Source: Clostridia bacterium
Lineage (GTDB): Bacteria; Bacillota; Peptococcia; DRI-13; SM3-B62
Length of the DNA: 64,000 nt
Assembly (NCBI GenBank): GCA_018432615.1
Contig: JAHDSQ010000001.1
Location: forward strand, 62,001 to 126,000
Direction of reading: 5' to 3'
Both the position numbers and the translations under genes were made by a program. The notes under the pieces were generated by a model. It saw nothing but the letters and a program-made list of their open reading frames with translations, searched no databases and was not told the DNA's origin. How positions within the stretch are numbered: position 1 is the stretch's first letter; each line of letters starts with the position of its first letter. This document shows positions 30,001 through 40,600 of this stretch, in pieces.

Positions 30001-32126
30001 CCATGGCTAACGCCTATCTTGATTATCTGGCGGAGGCTTGTGCTCATGAATGTCCGCTGTTCAGTATCCAATGGCCCAGTTGGAAGGAGACGGGGATGGG
30101 TGAGGTGCAAACCAAGGCCTTTTTGAGAACCGGCTTGCTGAGCCTCAGGGACGAAGAGGGGTTGCGACTATTGGACTACGTCCTTGCCCATAAGCCGGGG
30201 CCCGTGGTCATGCCGGCAGTGGTGAACCCGGAGGTCTGGGAGCCGGAAGCCCTGTTACAATCTTCTCTTTCGGATAGCTCCGGTGAAAACCTACCGCAAA
30301 AAGCTGTTACAGCTGTTTCGGCTTTTGCTGCCTCTGCTGCAACTGAGGGAAACGGGAATAAAGAGGGGAACCGGAAAAAAGCGGTTATGGATTGGCTGCA
30401 GGTCTTGCTGGCCGGTGAATTGAAGCTTAAGCCCTCGGAGATGGACGTGGCTGTGTCCTTACAGGAGTACGGTCTGGATTCCATCCTCTTGGCCCAGGTC
30501 ATCACCAGAATGGAAAAGGAACTGGAGGGTGTAAGTCTGGAGCCGGCCATGTTTTTAGAATATCCGACGATAGAAGGGCTGGCTGAGTATTTATTAGGGA
30601 ACTGCCCTGCTTCGCTTTCCTCTTTATCGCCTCATGAAAAGGAGAACAGCGAGAAGGAGAACACCGGAAGAGAGAACAGAGGGGTGGTCATACGGGACAA
30701 GGTTGCTATCATCGGGATGGCCTGTCACTTCCCGGATGCGCCGGATATTGCCGCCTATTGGGAAAACCTCAAGGCCGGGCGGGAAAGCAGGCGGGAGGTG
30801 CCGAAATCCCGCTGGGACTGGGAAGAATATTATCTGCCCGGCGAGTACGTGGAGGGTAAAAGCATCAGTAAATGGGGGGCGTTTTTGGATGGGATAGAGG
30901 ATTTTGACCCTGAATACTTTCAAATCCCCGCAGATCTGGCCCCATATATCGATCCACTGCAGCGGCAGTGGTTGGAGGTAAGTGTGGAGGCGCTGGCAGA
31001 CGCCGGGTATAAGAAAAGCGACTTATGGGGGAAGCGGGTCGGTGTCTTTGCGGGAGCCAGGACGTCCGGTTTTGCCCATAAAATCTTTCCTCCCGTCAGG
31101 GAGACCATTGTGGGAACAGGGCAGAATTTTATTACTACGCATCTGGCCCACATTTGCAACTTTAAGGGCCCGAACCTTGTTGTGGACACGGCCTGCTCCA
31201 GTTCTTTGACCGCCGTTCATCTGGCTGCGCAAAGCCTTCTGCGGGGAGAGTCGGAATTAGCCCTGGCCGGAGGTGTGGAGGTCCTTTTGGATGAGTCCTT
31301 TTATCTCATCCTCAGTGCGGCCAAGATCCTATCCCCCGACGGGCGGTGCAAAACCTTTGCCGGGGATGCCGATGGAATCGGGCTGGGGGAAGGTTGTGGC
31401 GTGCTGGTTCTGAAACCTTTAGCAAAGGCTGTTAAAGACGGTGATAAGATTTATGGAGTCATTGACGGAACGGCCATAAATAATGACGGCAATACCATGG
31501 GGGTGACAACGCCGAACCCTACGGCTCAAGAGGAGTTGATCGAGGCAGCCGCCGCAGAGGCGGGGATAAATCCCGCTTCCATCACATATGTGGAAGCCCA
31601 CGGTACAGGTACCTTGATAGGGGACCCCTTAGAACTGCGGGGCTTGACACGGGTCCTGGCCAAACACACAAAAAAACGGCAGTTTTGTGGAGTCGGCAGC
31701 GTGAAAAGCAATATGGGTCATCTGCTTAGTGCTTCGGGAGCCGCTAGTATGATTAAGGTTTTGCTGGCGATAGCCCATCAAACCCTGCCCCCGACCCTGC
31801 ACTGTGATAAACCTAACCCGCGTTTTAACTTTCAGGAATCCCCTTTCTATCCGGTGCAAGAGCTGAGAACCTGGCAAGGGGAAAACGGCCTTTTACGGGC
31901 AGGGATCAGCGCATTCGGCTTAGGAGGAAATAACGCCCACATCATCGTCAGCAACGCAGGAGTGCCTCAAGAGCTAAGGGCTTCGTTACAATCACGAGCA
32001 CCGGAGCCGGTGGTTTTCAAAAAGAGCCGGTATTGGCCGACAAAAAACCCTCAGCATGAAGAGCAGGAGTTTTTGGAGCTCTTCGAGCCGGAAAGAGTGG
32101 AAATGGAGGGCGATAAGGAATGCTAG
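27018..32126 (+). CDS. Trans-AT PKS, KS-KR-ACP-KS
   Basis: A 1702-aa protein. KS4 ~6-435: Cys167 in TACASS, HGPGT variant of HGTGT with its His, KSNMGH. Post-KS linker ends LPGYPFARERF. KR2 ~640-1060: TGGTRGLGYL for NADPH, Tyr/Asn in DYAMANAY; the B-type Asp is absent (HCAGVVDK). ACP ~1124-1195, Ser1155 in GLDSI. KS5 ~1228-1645: TACSSS, EAHGTGT, KSNMGH, but IPADLA where other KSs have ISPREA, and a short end (FKKSRYWPT) like KSs that run into a DH. The protein stops 50-odd residues later and the matching DH opens the next protein. Starts 1 nt inside the ACP stop; overlaps the next gene by 7 nt. Confidence 0.95.
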   Translation: MKGKGMSGIAIIGLSLRFPQADSLAEFWDNLVAEKSLVTKVPADRWGESDKSDIVWGGFIEDADCFDASFFKISPREANLMDPQQRIILELAWKAVEDAGYRVKTLESSRTGVFIGVTNTDYTEAMEKEVKQVDAYMPTGTSLSILANRISYQFDLKGPSITVDTACASSLSAIHLATRALENGECEYALAGGVNLCWTPRRFIALSQSGLLSKEGRCKSFDAEADGYVRGEGGAVLLLKPLQQAAADKDHIYAVIKGVGTNHGGRTNSLTITNPLAQAALIEEVYERAGISPDSVSYIETHGPGTPLGDPIEILGLKTAFKQLGEKFGRKPAGSAIGLGSVKSNMGHLEAAAGIAGVIKVIAALKNKTLPKTLHFQSLNPVINLTGSPFYIVDKTMPWETKKTRGKGLALRRAGVSSFGFGGSNAHLVLEEYLAPEPAVAGQVSEDNRAGLSGPFLVPLCAQNADRLREYAGRLLEYLSRAGADESIANIAYTLQTGREPMAQRVLFLVEDTTELLAQLRLFLEKKGEPSAGIFQGQARQIPEVVSLFAADEDYRELLSKWIEKREYKKMAELWVRGVSFDWLLFYERQLPRRISLPGYPFARERFRLPSTAGDGTKEVKESFRETCYLTKGWQPDGSRPARQQPLKRELGIAAILATKETKKLATEVAKCFLASDILDVDELEESEFEVGEENRQEYKVCIDLVGCGRGKSASLAWLTWLQRLIEQGRQEGLFLLGVTKGLEGHQNTDVNLTGATRAGLYRMLQSEYKHLRSRHLDVAPSAGKREIKQQILAELTAKAEDTEVCYRKKQRYRAFLQERRLPGKYWQEGLEGVSSFPADCVLFITGGTRGLGYLCARHFVTKHGVKRLVLTGRTEVLDQQRARNVKALKELGAQVKVLSLPLTDEETVEQACQEIKATMGPIGGVLHCAGVVDKENPAFIRKSRETFQRVLSPKVTGSEVLYRCLHKGPLRFFILFSSVATAVPTLGAGQSDYAMANAYLDYLAEACAHECPLFSIQWPSWKETGMGEVQTKAFLRTGLLSLRDEEGLRLLDYVLAHKPGPVVMPAVVNPEVWEPEALLQSSLSDSSGENLPQKAVTAVSAFAASAATEGNGNKEGNRKKAVMDWLQVLLAGELKLKPSEMDVAVSLQEYGLDSILLAQVITRMEKELEGVSLEPAMFLEYPTIEGLAEYLLGNCPASLSSLSPHEKENSEKENTGRENRGVVIRDKVAIIGMACHFPDAPDIAAYWENLKAGRESRREVPKSRWDWEEYYLPGEYVEGKSISKWGAFLDGIEDFDPEYFQIPADLAPYIDPLQRQWLEVSVEALADAGYKKSDLWGKRVGVFAGARTSGFAHKIFPPVRETIVGTGQNFITTHLAHICNFKGPNLVVDTACSSSLTAVHLAAQSLLRGESELALAGGVEVLLDESFYLILSAAKILSPDGRCKTFAGDADGIGLGEGCGVLVLKPLAKAVKDGDKIYGVIDGTAINNDGNTMGVTTPNPTAQEELIEAAAAEAGINPASITYVEAHGTGTLIGDPLELRGLTRVLAKHTKKRQFCGVGSVKSNMGHLLSASGAASMIKVLLAIAHQTLPPTLHCDKPNPRFNFQESPFYPVQELRTWQGENGLLRAGISAFGLGGNNAHIIVSNAGVPQELRASLQSRAPEPVVFKKSRYWPTKNPQHEEQEFLELFEPERVEMEGDKEC
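27033..30610 (+). other. PKS module 4: KS-KR-ACP
   Basis: Elongating KS (Cys 27516), KR of the YAMAN type (near 29998) and ACP (Ser 30480). No DH here, so a beta-hydroxyl is the direct product; the KR lacks the Asp typical of B-type enzymes, which predicts the A-type (L) alcohol. Dehydration by the next module's DH remains possible. Confidence 0.87.
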
Positions 32127-34650
32127 GCAAAAGAAAAGAGACATTTCTCCAAAAGATCAATCACGGCAATTACATTGTCCGTGACCATCACGTTCACGGG
32201 GTCAGGACCCTTCCGGGTGTGACCCTGCTGGATATGATTTACCGTCTGTCCCGGGAATATCTGGGGACTCAGGAAATCGAACTGCGGGATATCCTGTTCA
32301 GACAGGCGGTGGTGACGGCGGAGGAATTTGATAAACACCTTTATGTGACCTTTACTCCCCATCAGGATGAGTGGAAGGTCGTCATCGTCAGCCAAAAGAC
32401 TCATCAGGGGCGGGCCCTTGGAACCACCTTCGATGAGAACATGGAATGCCGCCTGCTGCGGCGTGAGCACGTGAAAAATCCAAAGAGGTTTGCGGCGGGG
32501 CAGTTCATTGAGCACGCGCCGCTCAAGTGGGATATGGACGCCCTTTATGAACTGGCTAGGCGTTCCGGCATAAACCATTATGAATTCATGAAAACCCTCG
32601 GCACGGTCTATCAAAAGGACGACGAAGAGGTGATAAATCTTCATTTAAGCGAAGTTGCAGAAAGCTTTCGCCGGAAATTCTACGCCCATCCGGCTTTTTT
32701 GGACGGTTCCACCTTTGCCGGTTTGTCCTTTAATCTCAGTGGGAAAAGCAACGATATTTTTTACGGCAATGTGCCTTATATCCCCTTCATGATTAAAAGG
32801 TTTTGCATTTACAAGCCTCTTCCCGGGGAAATATTCACCTATACGCAAAGAAAAAAGCGGTCCGACGAGAGCTCAGCGGCGGTTTTGGATATTGTGAAAA
32901 GCGATATCACTGTCTGGGATGAGACCGGCGAGATGCTGGTTGAATTTGAAGAATTGACCTTAAAACGCATCAGAGAACCCGGCCTGATTAAAAATCTGCT
33001 GAAGCTTGAAGCCCAGCCGGAGATTGTCGAGAGTTCAAGCTCAAGGGAGAAAAGGGAAAGTATTGTGGCAGAGCCGGCGGCGGAGTACGTGGCAAAAGAA
33101 GGCGGGAATATCACCGCGTATTTGCAAAAAGAAATAGCCGGGGTGTTGGAAAAAGACTCGTCTCAGGTCAACACCACAAGCGGCTTTTATGAGCTGGGGC
33201 TGGATTCGGCCCAGCTGTTGGGACTGGTTGGCTCTTTAGAAAAAAAGGTGGGAAAACAGCTTTATCCGACCCTGCTTTTTGAATACTCTTCGATCCACAG
33301 CCTGTCCGGATACCTGCGGGAAAACCATCCTGAGGCCTTTACGTCTGCAGAACCGGCAGAATCGTTGAAAGTGGTCCAACAACAGCAAGAGCAGCAAGAG
33401 GAAGGAAACAGTGCTTTGCTGTTTTATCGTTCGGTGTGGGATGAAGAAGAAACCCAACAGGTATCCTCAGCAAAGCCTGGGGTGAAAACCCATGTCGTGG
33501 TGGTGCTTTGTGAGGAGGGCAGCCCACTGCCGTCTTCTCTTCAGGAAAAACTGGGCGGGGCGGAGGTCTTGGGATTAGAAGCCCGGTCAAGTAAAAACAT
33601 AACGGAGTCTTTTGAGGATCGGTTCATCCGCTTGTTTGAAATCCTGCAGAAAATGCTGCGACGTAAGGAAAAGGGACAAGTGCTGCTACAGGTCTTGGCG
33701 GAAGCGGAAGGGGAAGGGCGACTCGCTTATGCTTGCGGAGGATTGTTGAGGACCGCTTGTCTGGAAAACCCCAAAATCAGTGGGCAAATCATTACGGTGG
33801 AGCAGATATCCGGGCGGACGGCGAAGGATCTTGCCCGTCTTTTGCAAAGAGAGGCTGCAGGCTATAAAGATGGGTGCCTGGAGGTATGCTATCGGGGAGA
33901 ACCCCTGCGGCGTTACCGGAAAAAGCTGCGGGAGATAAGGGCAAAAGCCGAAACAGAAGTTCCCTGGCTTAAGGAAAACGGGGTTTACCTCATCACCGGC
34001 GGTCTGGGGGGATTGGGCATTTTACTGGCCGGGTACCTGGCCGGTAAGGGCAAGGTCAAGCTTGCCCTGTTGGGACGACAAGAATTAAGTATTAAAACCA
34101 AGGAACAACTCAGGCAATTGAGGAAGAAGGGCACAGAAGTTCTGTATTGCCAAGGGGATGTGGGTAAAAAAGAAGATGTGGTCAAAGCCCTTGAAGATAT
34201 CAAGAAGACTTTGGGGCCGCTTGCCGGGGTGTTTCACTGCGCCGGAGTGTTAAAGGATAAGGTGATTATTCAAAAAAAACAGGATGAAATCAAAGAAGTA
34301 TTTAGGCCAAAGGTCCACGGACTGTGGAATTTAGATGAAGCCGTCGGGTCGGAGAAGCTCGACTTTTTTGTGGCCTTTTCTTCCCTTTCGGCTGTGCTGG
34401 GAAACCTGGGACAGGCGGATTACGCCAGTGCCAACGCCTTTATGGACAGCTTTGCCGAGCTGCGTCGTCTGAGGGTCGAAAAAGGAGAAAGATTCGGCAA
34501 AACCATGACTGTGAATTGGCCCTTGTGGTCCGCAGGAGGAATGAAGGTCGATTATGAGACGGAGAAAAAGCTTTACCATGATTTGGGTCTGAGTCTTTTG
34601 CCGACGGTCTATGGTCTTTCGGCTTTAGAAGCAGTGATGGCTCAAGAGGA
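30693..34650 (+). other. PKS module 5, split: KS | DH-ACP-KR
   Basis: KS5 (Cys 31194) ends one protein; DH1 (DHHVHGVRTLPG, His codon 32186; Asp codon 32702 in HPAFLDGSTF) begins the next, followed by ACP (GLDSA, Ser 33206) and KR3 (TGGLGGLG near 33994; YASAN). The KS-DH-ACP-KR order is familiar from trans-AT systems. Expected product: an olefin. Confidence 0.85.
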
Positions 34651-37600
34651 AGTTCAGAGTGTGGTGCTTTACGGACATGAGGAAAGGATCAAAAAGCACC
34701 TGGATGGATACAACGAAGGCGGAGAGGCTACAGTAGTCGGAGAGGGCAGCAAAGCAAGGGCAGAGGCGGAAATATGGGTGAGTGAAGGCCGAAAGGCTAT
34801 CGATACTGATGAAGTGGCGATTATTGGGCTGGCGGGCCGTTATCCCCGCTCGGAGACCATCGAGGAATACTACCGTAACCTGCGGGAAGGGAAGGACTGC
34901 ATTACCGGTTTTCCCCGGGAAAGATGGAAGAACTACCGGTTTTCCTACGATGTGGAGAAGTTCTATCGATATGGCGGTTTTCTTGAGGGCATTGATTGCT
35001 TTGACCCCCTCTTTTTTAATATATCTCCCCGTCAGGCGGAGAGGATGGATCCCCAGGCCAGGTTGTTCCTGGAAACAGCCTGGGAGGCTTGTGAGGATGC
35101 AGGATGGTGTCAGGACAGGCTTTTGCACCATTACCCCTCGTCAAGTGAGAAAAGCGTGGGAGTCTTTGTCGGGGTGTTTTGGAGCCACTATGAGCTGTTT
35201 GGAGCGGAAATTACCCAAAGGGGTATGCCCCTTTCCTTCGGGATAGGGGCGGCGGCCATAGCAAACTGGGTGTCGTACTGCCTCAACCTGCACGGGCCGT
35301 CGATGGCTATCGACAGCATGTGCTCATCTTCACTGACGGCCCTTCACTTGGCCTGTGAGAGCCTGAGAAAGGGTGAGTGCCATTATGCCATTGTCGGCGG
35401 CGTGAATCTTGTTACCCATCCCCATAAGTACATTGCCTTACAGGAAGCGGGTTTTTTGGCTTCAGACGGAGTCAGCCGTAGCTTCGGGAAAGGCGGAGAC
35501 GGGTACGTGCCGGGAGAAGGTGTCGGGGCAGTGCTGGTTACTTCCCTGTCCAGAGCGGAGAAAGAGGGTTATCCGATTTACGGCCTGATCAAAGGCTCCG
35601 CCCTCAACCATGTCGGCAAGACAGCGGGAGTGACGGTGCCGGATCCTGTAGCCCAAGCAGAGGTGATTGCGGATGCCATTAAACGGGCGGGGGTAAACCC
35701 GCGTACCATCGGGTATCTTGAGGCTCACGGTACTGGGACCTCCTTGGGGGATCCCATTGAGGTGCAGGGCTTACAGAGAGCTTTTGCGAGGTGGACTGTG
35801 GATAAGCAGTTTTGTGCCATAGGTTCCTGCAAGTCGAATATCGGCCATCTGGAAGCAGCTGCGGGGATGGCCGGCTTAACAAAAGTCCTGCTGCAGTTTA
35901 AATACCGGGAAATATTCCCCTCCTTGCATGCCCGGGAACCAAACCCGCACATACCTTTCGGCGAGACACCCTTTGCGGTGGCCCAAGAGTTGAGAGCGTG
36001 GCAGCCATACTTGGCAGGGACAGATAAAGGCACCGTGGTTTATCCACGGCGTGCCGGTATCAGTGCCTTTGGGGCTAACGGCAGCAATGCCCACTTTATA
36101 GTTGAGGAATATATCAAGCCGGAGCAAATCCGGCTTAGAGAAAGCCCGGTTAACAAAAAGGTTCTCGTACCCCTTTCCGCCGCAAGCAAGGGACAACTGC
36201 TGCGTTATGCGGAAAAGCTGCTGGCCTTTTTACTGAAAGAAGGAGGGGGCGGCACCGGTGACGGCAAGGGCTTTGCCATGGCTGGCAGGGTAGCCGACAG
36301 GTTGCTTTTGGAGAAACTGGAAGCGGAAATACAGGAAGTTCTCGCGTCCTTACTGGGTGTTGAAGAAAAGGAAATATCTCCACAGCAGGAGTTCGGTGAA
36401 TTGACCATAGCCTATCCTGAGCTACTCGCTTTACACCGGGCCTTGTGTGCGAAATGGGGGATAGGGCTGGAGGAGAAAACCGTCCTCACTGCCGGTTCTG
36501 TCAGCGAATTAGCCGCAGAAACAATGAACAGGCATGGGGATGAACTGGCGGAAGAATCAGATAAGCCTACTGTTTCTTTCCTGAAGGAAGAGGACCTTCG
36601 GTGGCTTGATCCGGTCTCCCTGGCCTATACCTTGCAGGTGGGCCGGGAAGCCCAAGAGGAAAGGGTCGTTTTTTTGGTCGGGGATATTAATGAGTTGGTG
36701 CGGGAATTACAAGCCTTTATAGCTAGAAAAGGAGATACCGGTAATGCCGGCAGTTGTTTTGTGGGGTCGGTCAAGAAAGGCCTGACAGAACCGGAGGAAA
36801 CATCCGGGAGGGAAGATAAGGAGACAGAGGCTGCGACAGCCGCATGGCTCAAAGAGGGTAAGGGGGAACAGTTGGCCGAATTGTGGGTACGGGGAGTGAA
36901 AATACCTTGGGAAAACCTCTATGGCCAGGAAAAACCCCGGCGTATCAACCTGCCTACTTATCCCTTTGCAAAAGAGAGTTATTGGCTGCCGGAGACAGCC
37001 GGCCTGGAAGTGGACGGGGTAGCGGCAGCAGGTAGAATGCCGCTTTTGACGGCAGGTTCTGCTCTTCATCCCCTGCTTCAACAAAACACCTCCGACCTTT
37101 ACGAACAGAGATATACCACAAGCTTCAGCGGAGAGGAGTTCTTTCTGGCAGATCACCGGGTGAAGGGCAAGAAGGTTCTGCCGGCAGCGGCCTGCCTGGA
37201 AATGGCCAGAGCGGCGGCAGTACAGGCCACCGGAGTGCAAAGCGGGGTAGTGCTGCTTAAAAATATTGTCTGGCTCCGGCCCCTGGTGGTTGATGAAGCG
37301 TTGCTGCAGGTAGAGATCGGGCTTTCACCCGGTAAGGAGGGCGAGATTGCCTTTAGGATATATCAAGGGGAGACAATTTACAGCGAGGGAACGGCTATTG
37401 TTACAGGTGAGGCGGAAAATTCATCGACTGTAGATATTTCCAGGCTTCTGGAGCAATGCGGGGAAGGGGTCCTTGAGGCCGCAGAATGTTATGAGATTTT
37501 TAAAAGGATGGGTTTGGAGTACGCTCCGGGACACCAAGGCCTGGAAGGGATTCATCTCGGAAAGGAAGAGGTGCTGGCCAGGCTGGTCCTGCCTTCTTTC

Positions 37601-40600
37601 CTGGAGGATACCCTGGATGAATATGTGCTGCATCCCGGTATGCTGGATGCGGCTTTGCAGGCGTCACTGGGCTTATTGATAGCCGAGACGGAAGGCCGGG
37701 ACACAGATAAACCCCTACTGCCCTTTGCGTTGGAGGAAATGGAAATCATAAAGAGCTGTACCAGAAAGATGTGGGCAGTGGTGCGGCAAAGTGGCAAAAG
37801 TCCGGTCGGAAGCGGAAGCAGGAGATACGATCTGGAGCTGTGCAGTGATGACGGAAACGTGTGTGCCCGCTTAAGGGGTTTAACGGTGAGAGAAGGAACA
37901 AAGCGGGAACTAGCCTTTTATGTCCCCAGCTGGCAAGAAAGCAATATCGCCCAGGAGGGTACCGTAAAAATGGAAGATGGGCAGCACGTGGCAGTGTTGT
38001 GTGGAGGAGATGAACAGTGGTGTAGGGGTGTGGCAAAAAGCCTGCAAGAGCAAAGAGCGGGTATAAAGTGTATTGTCATACCTTCCCCACAACAGGAGGT
38101 AGCCGCAAGATTCCAGGATTGTGCTGCCATGGTGCTGGAGGAAGTTTCCCGTATTTTTAAGGAAAAAGCCAACGAGGGGGTTTTGCTGCAAGTCGTTGTT
38201 CCCAATGAGGGAGAGGATCAGGTCTTGGCCGGGCTTTCCGGTTTCCTGAGGACGGCCAGGTTAGAGAATCCCCGGTTGGTGGGACAGGTGGTAGAAGTGC
38301 CGCAAGAACTCGCTGAAGACAGCCTAGTAAAAGTTCTGCGGGAGAACGACGCAAGGACTCATGAGGATTGGGTGCGTTATAGGGATGGGAAAAGGTTTGT
38401 AAAGTGTTGGCACGAGGTCACGCCAACATACAAAGAGGAGAAGATACCCTGGAAAAAAGGCGGAGTCTATCTTTTAAGCGGTGGTGCCGGCGGTTTGGGA
38501 AGGATCCTGGCAGAGGAAATCGTCAAGCGGGTCGGGGACGTGACCTTGATCCTTTCCGGTCGTTCGCTGTTGTCGGAAAAGAAAGCGGCCTGGCTTAAAG
38601 AGCTTGGGAAGGAACAGGGCAGGGTAATATATCGGCAGGCGAATATCGCCGATAAAAAAGAGACCGTTAAGTTAATCAAAGACATTGTCAAAGAGTATGG
38701 TCCCCTTAACGGGATCATTCATTGTGCCGGTGTACTCCGGGACTCCTTCGTTATAAACAAGACCGGGGAGGAACTGCGGGAGGTGATGGCCCCGAAGGTG
38801 GCCGGACTGGTCAATTTAGATGAGGCCTCAAAGGATTTGCGGCTTGATTTCTTCCTGCTGTTCTCTTCCGGAGCGGCGGTTCTGGGAAATATAGGCCAGG
38901 CCGACTATGCGGCGGCCAATGCCTTTATGGATGTGTATGCTGATTTTCGCCGGGAATTAGTGAACAAGGGGCAGCGCCGGGGCAGGATGCTGTCTTTGAA
39001 CTGGCCCCTGTGGAAGGATGGAGGTATGCAGCCGGACGAGAGGACCATGGGAGTTATTGAAGAAAACATGGGTATGGCGGCCCTGACAAGAGAAGAAGGG
39101 CTCCGGGCCTTGTATCGCTCTTTTGCCGGTGAAGAGAGCCAGGTCATGGTGACAGGAAGTGAGTTCAGACTGCCTGCTTTTCTCCGGGGAGAAAAAGAGG
39201 TAAGGGCGGAAAACACGGTCAGCTATGCCGACGGGGAAGGAGCAGGGGAAGGCGCTGAAGGCATTGGGCCGGAAAAAGTGGAGGGTTTTTTGAAGAAGCT
39301 TCTTTCCGCCGAACTGAAGCTGCCGCCGGAACGAATAGAAGCAGATGCCCTGTTGGAGAAATATGGGATAGATTCGGTGATGGTTTTACGATTGACTAAC
39401 GAACTGGAAAAAACCTTTGGTTCCTTGTCAAAAACCCTCTTCTTTGAATACCGGAGCATTCGGGAGTTAAGCGGATACTTTCTGGAATTCCACCGGGGAC
39501 GGTTGTTTGAATTGATAAAAACGGGGCAAGAGACTCCGGTGGGAACAATGCTGAGAAACGGCGGGACTCCAAGGTTTACGGCAGAGAGCGGCAAGGCTGC
39601 CGAGCCGTACGGACGGCGGCGGTTTTTAACAAAGGCAGACAGTGTTGTCGGGCTGCAAAAGGAATCGGCACCGCAGAACAAGGAGATAGCCGTGATCGGG
39701 CTGGCCGGGCGCTATCCCGGGGCACGGAACATCAGGGAGTTTTGGCAGGTTTTGCGGGAGGGTAGAGATTGTATTACCGAGATCCCGCGAGAACGCTGGG
39801 ATCACAGTCAATACTATGACGAAGAGAAGGGCAGAGCAGGCAAAACCTACAGCAAGTGGGGCGGCTTTTTGGAGGGCGCGGATGAATTTGATTCCCTCTT
39901 TTTCAACATCTCGCCCCGGGAAGCGGAACTTTTGGATCCACAGACCAGGCTGTTTCTGGAATGTGCCTATGCGGTCATGGAAGATGCCGGATATACTCGT
40001 AAATCCCTTGCCACCCGCAGCGTGGCAGGCTTAAAAAACAATGTCGGCGTTTATGTCGGGGTGATGTACGAGGACTATTTATTGCTAGGAACCCGGGGAG
40101 AAAAGAGGCAAAACGGCGGGATCATTTTCCCGAACACTTCTTCTATTGCCAACCGCGTCTCATATTCAGGCGATTTTCACGGCCCCAGCATGGTGGTCAA
40201 TACCATGTGTTCTTCCTCCTTAACTTCTCTCCATTTAGCGTGTCGGGGTTTGCAGCGGGGCGAATGTGAGGTTGCCCTGGCGGGCGGTGTCAACCTTTCC
40301 CTTCATCCTCAAAAATACCTTTCCCTGGCTCAGGCTAATTTCATGTCCAGCAAGGGACGTTGTGAAAGCTTTGGGAAGGACGGGGACGGGTATGTACCCG
40401 GGGAAGGAGTCGGAGCCATACTTCTCAAACCCTTGGCGCAGGCAGAGGAGGACGGAGATCACATCTACGGCGTCATCAAGGGAACTGCTCTTAACCATGG
40501 CGGGAAAACCAACGGCTATACCGTACCTAACCCTCAAGCCCAGTCTGCGGTCATCATCTCGGCTTTGGAGGAAGCGGGGATCGATCCGCGGCTGCTTAGT

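Noticed and set aside
32684-32720. DH1 has Phe where other DHs have Gln after the catalytic Asp (LDGSTF)
   Set aside because: His and Asp are present, and DHs placed directly after a KS in KS-DH-ACP-KR modules form a distinct subtype, so this is probably a family trait rather than a lesion.
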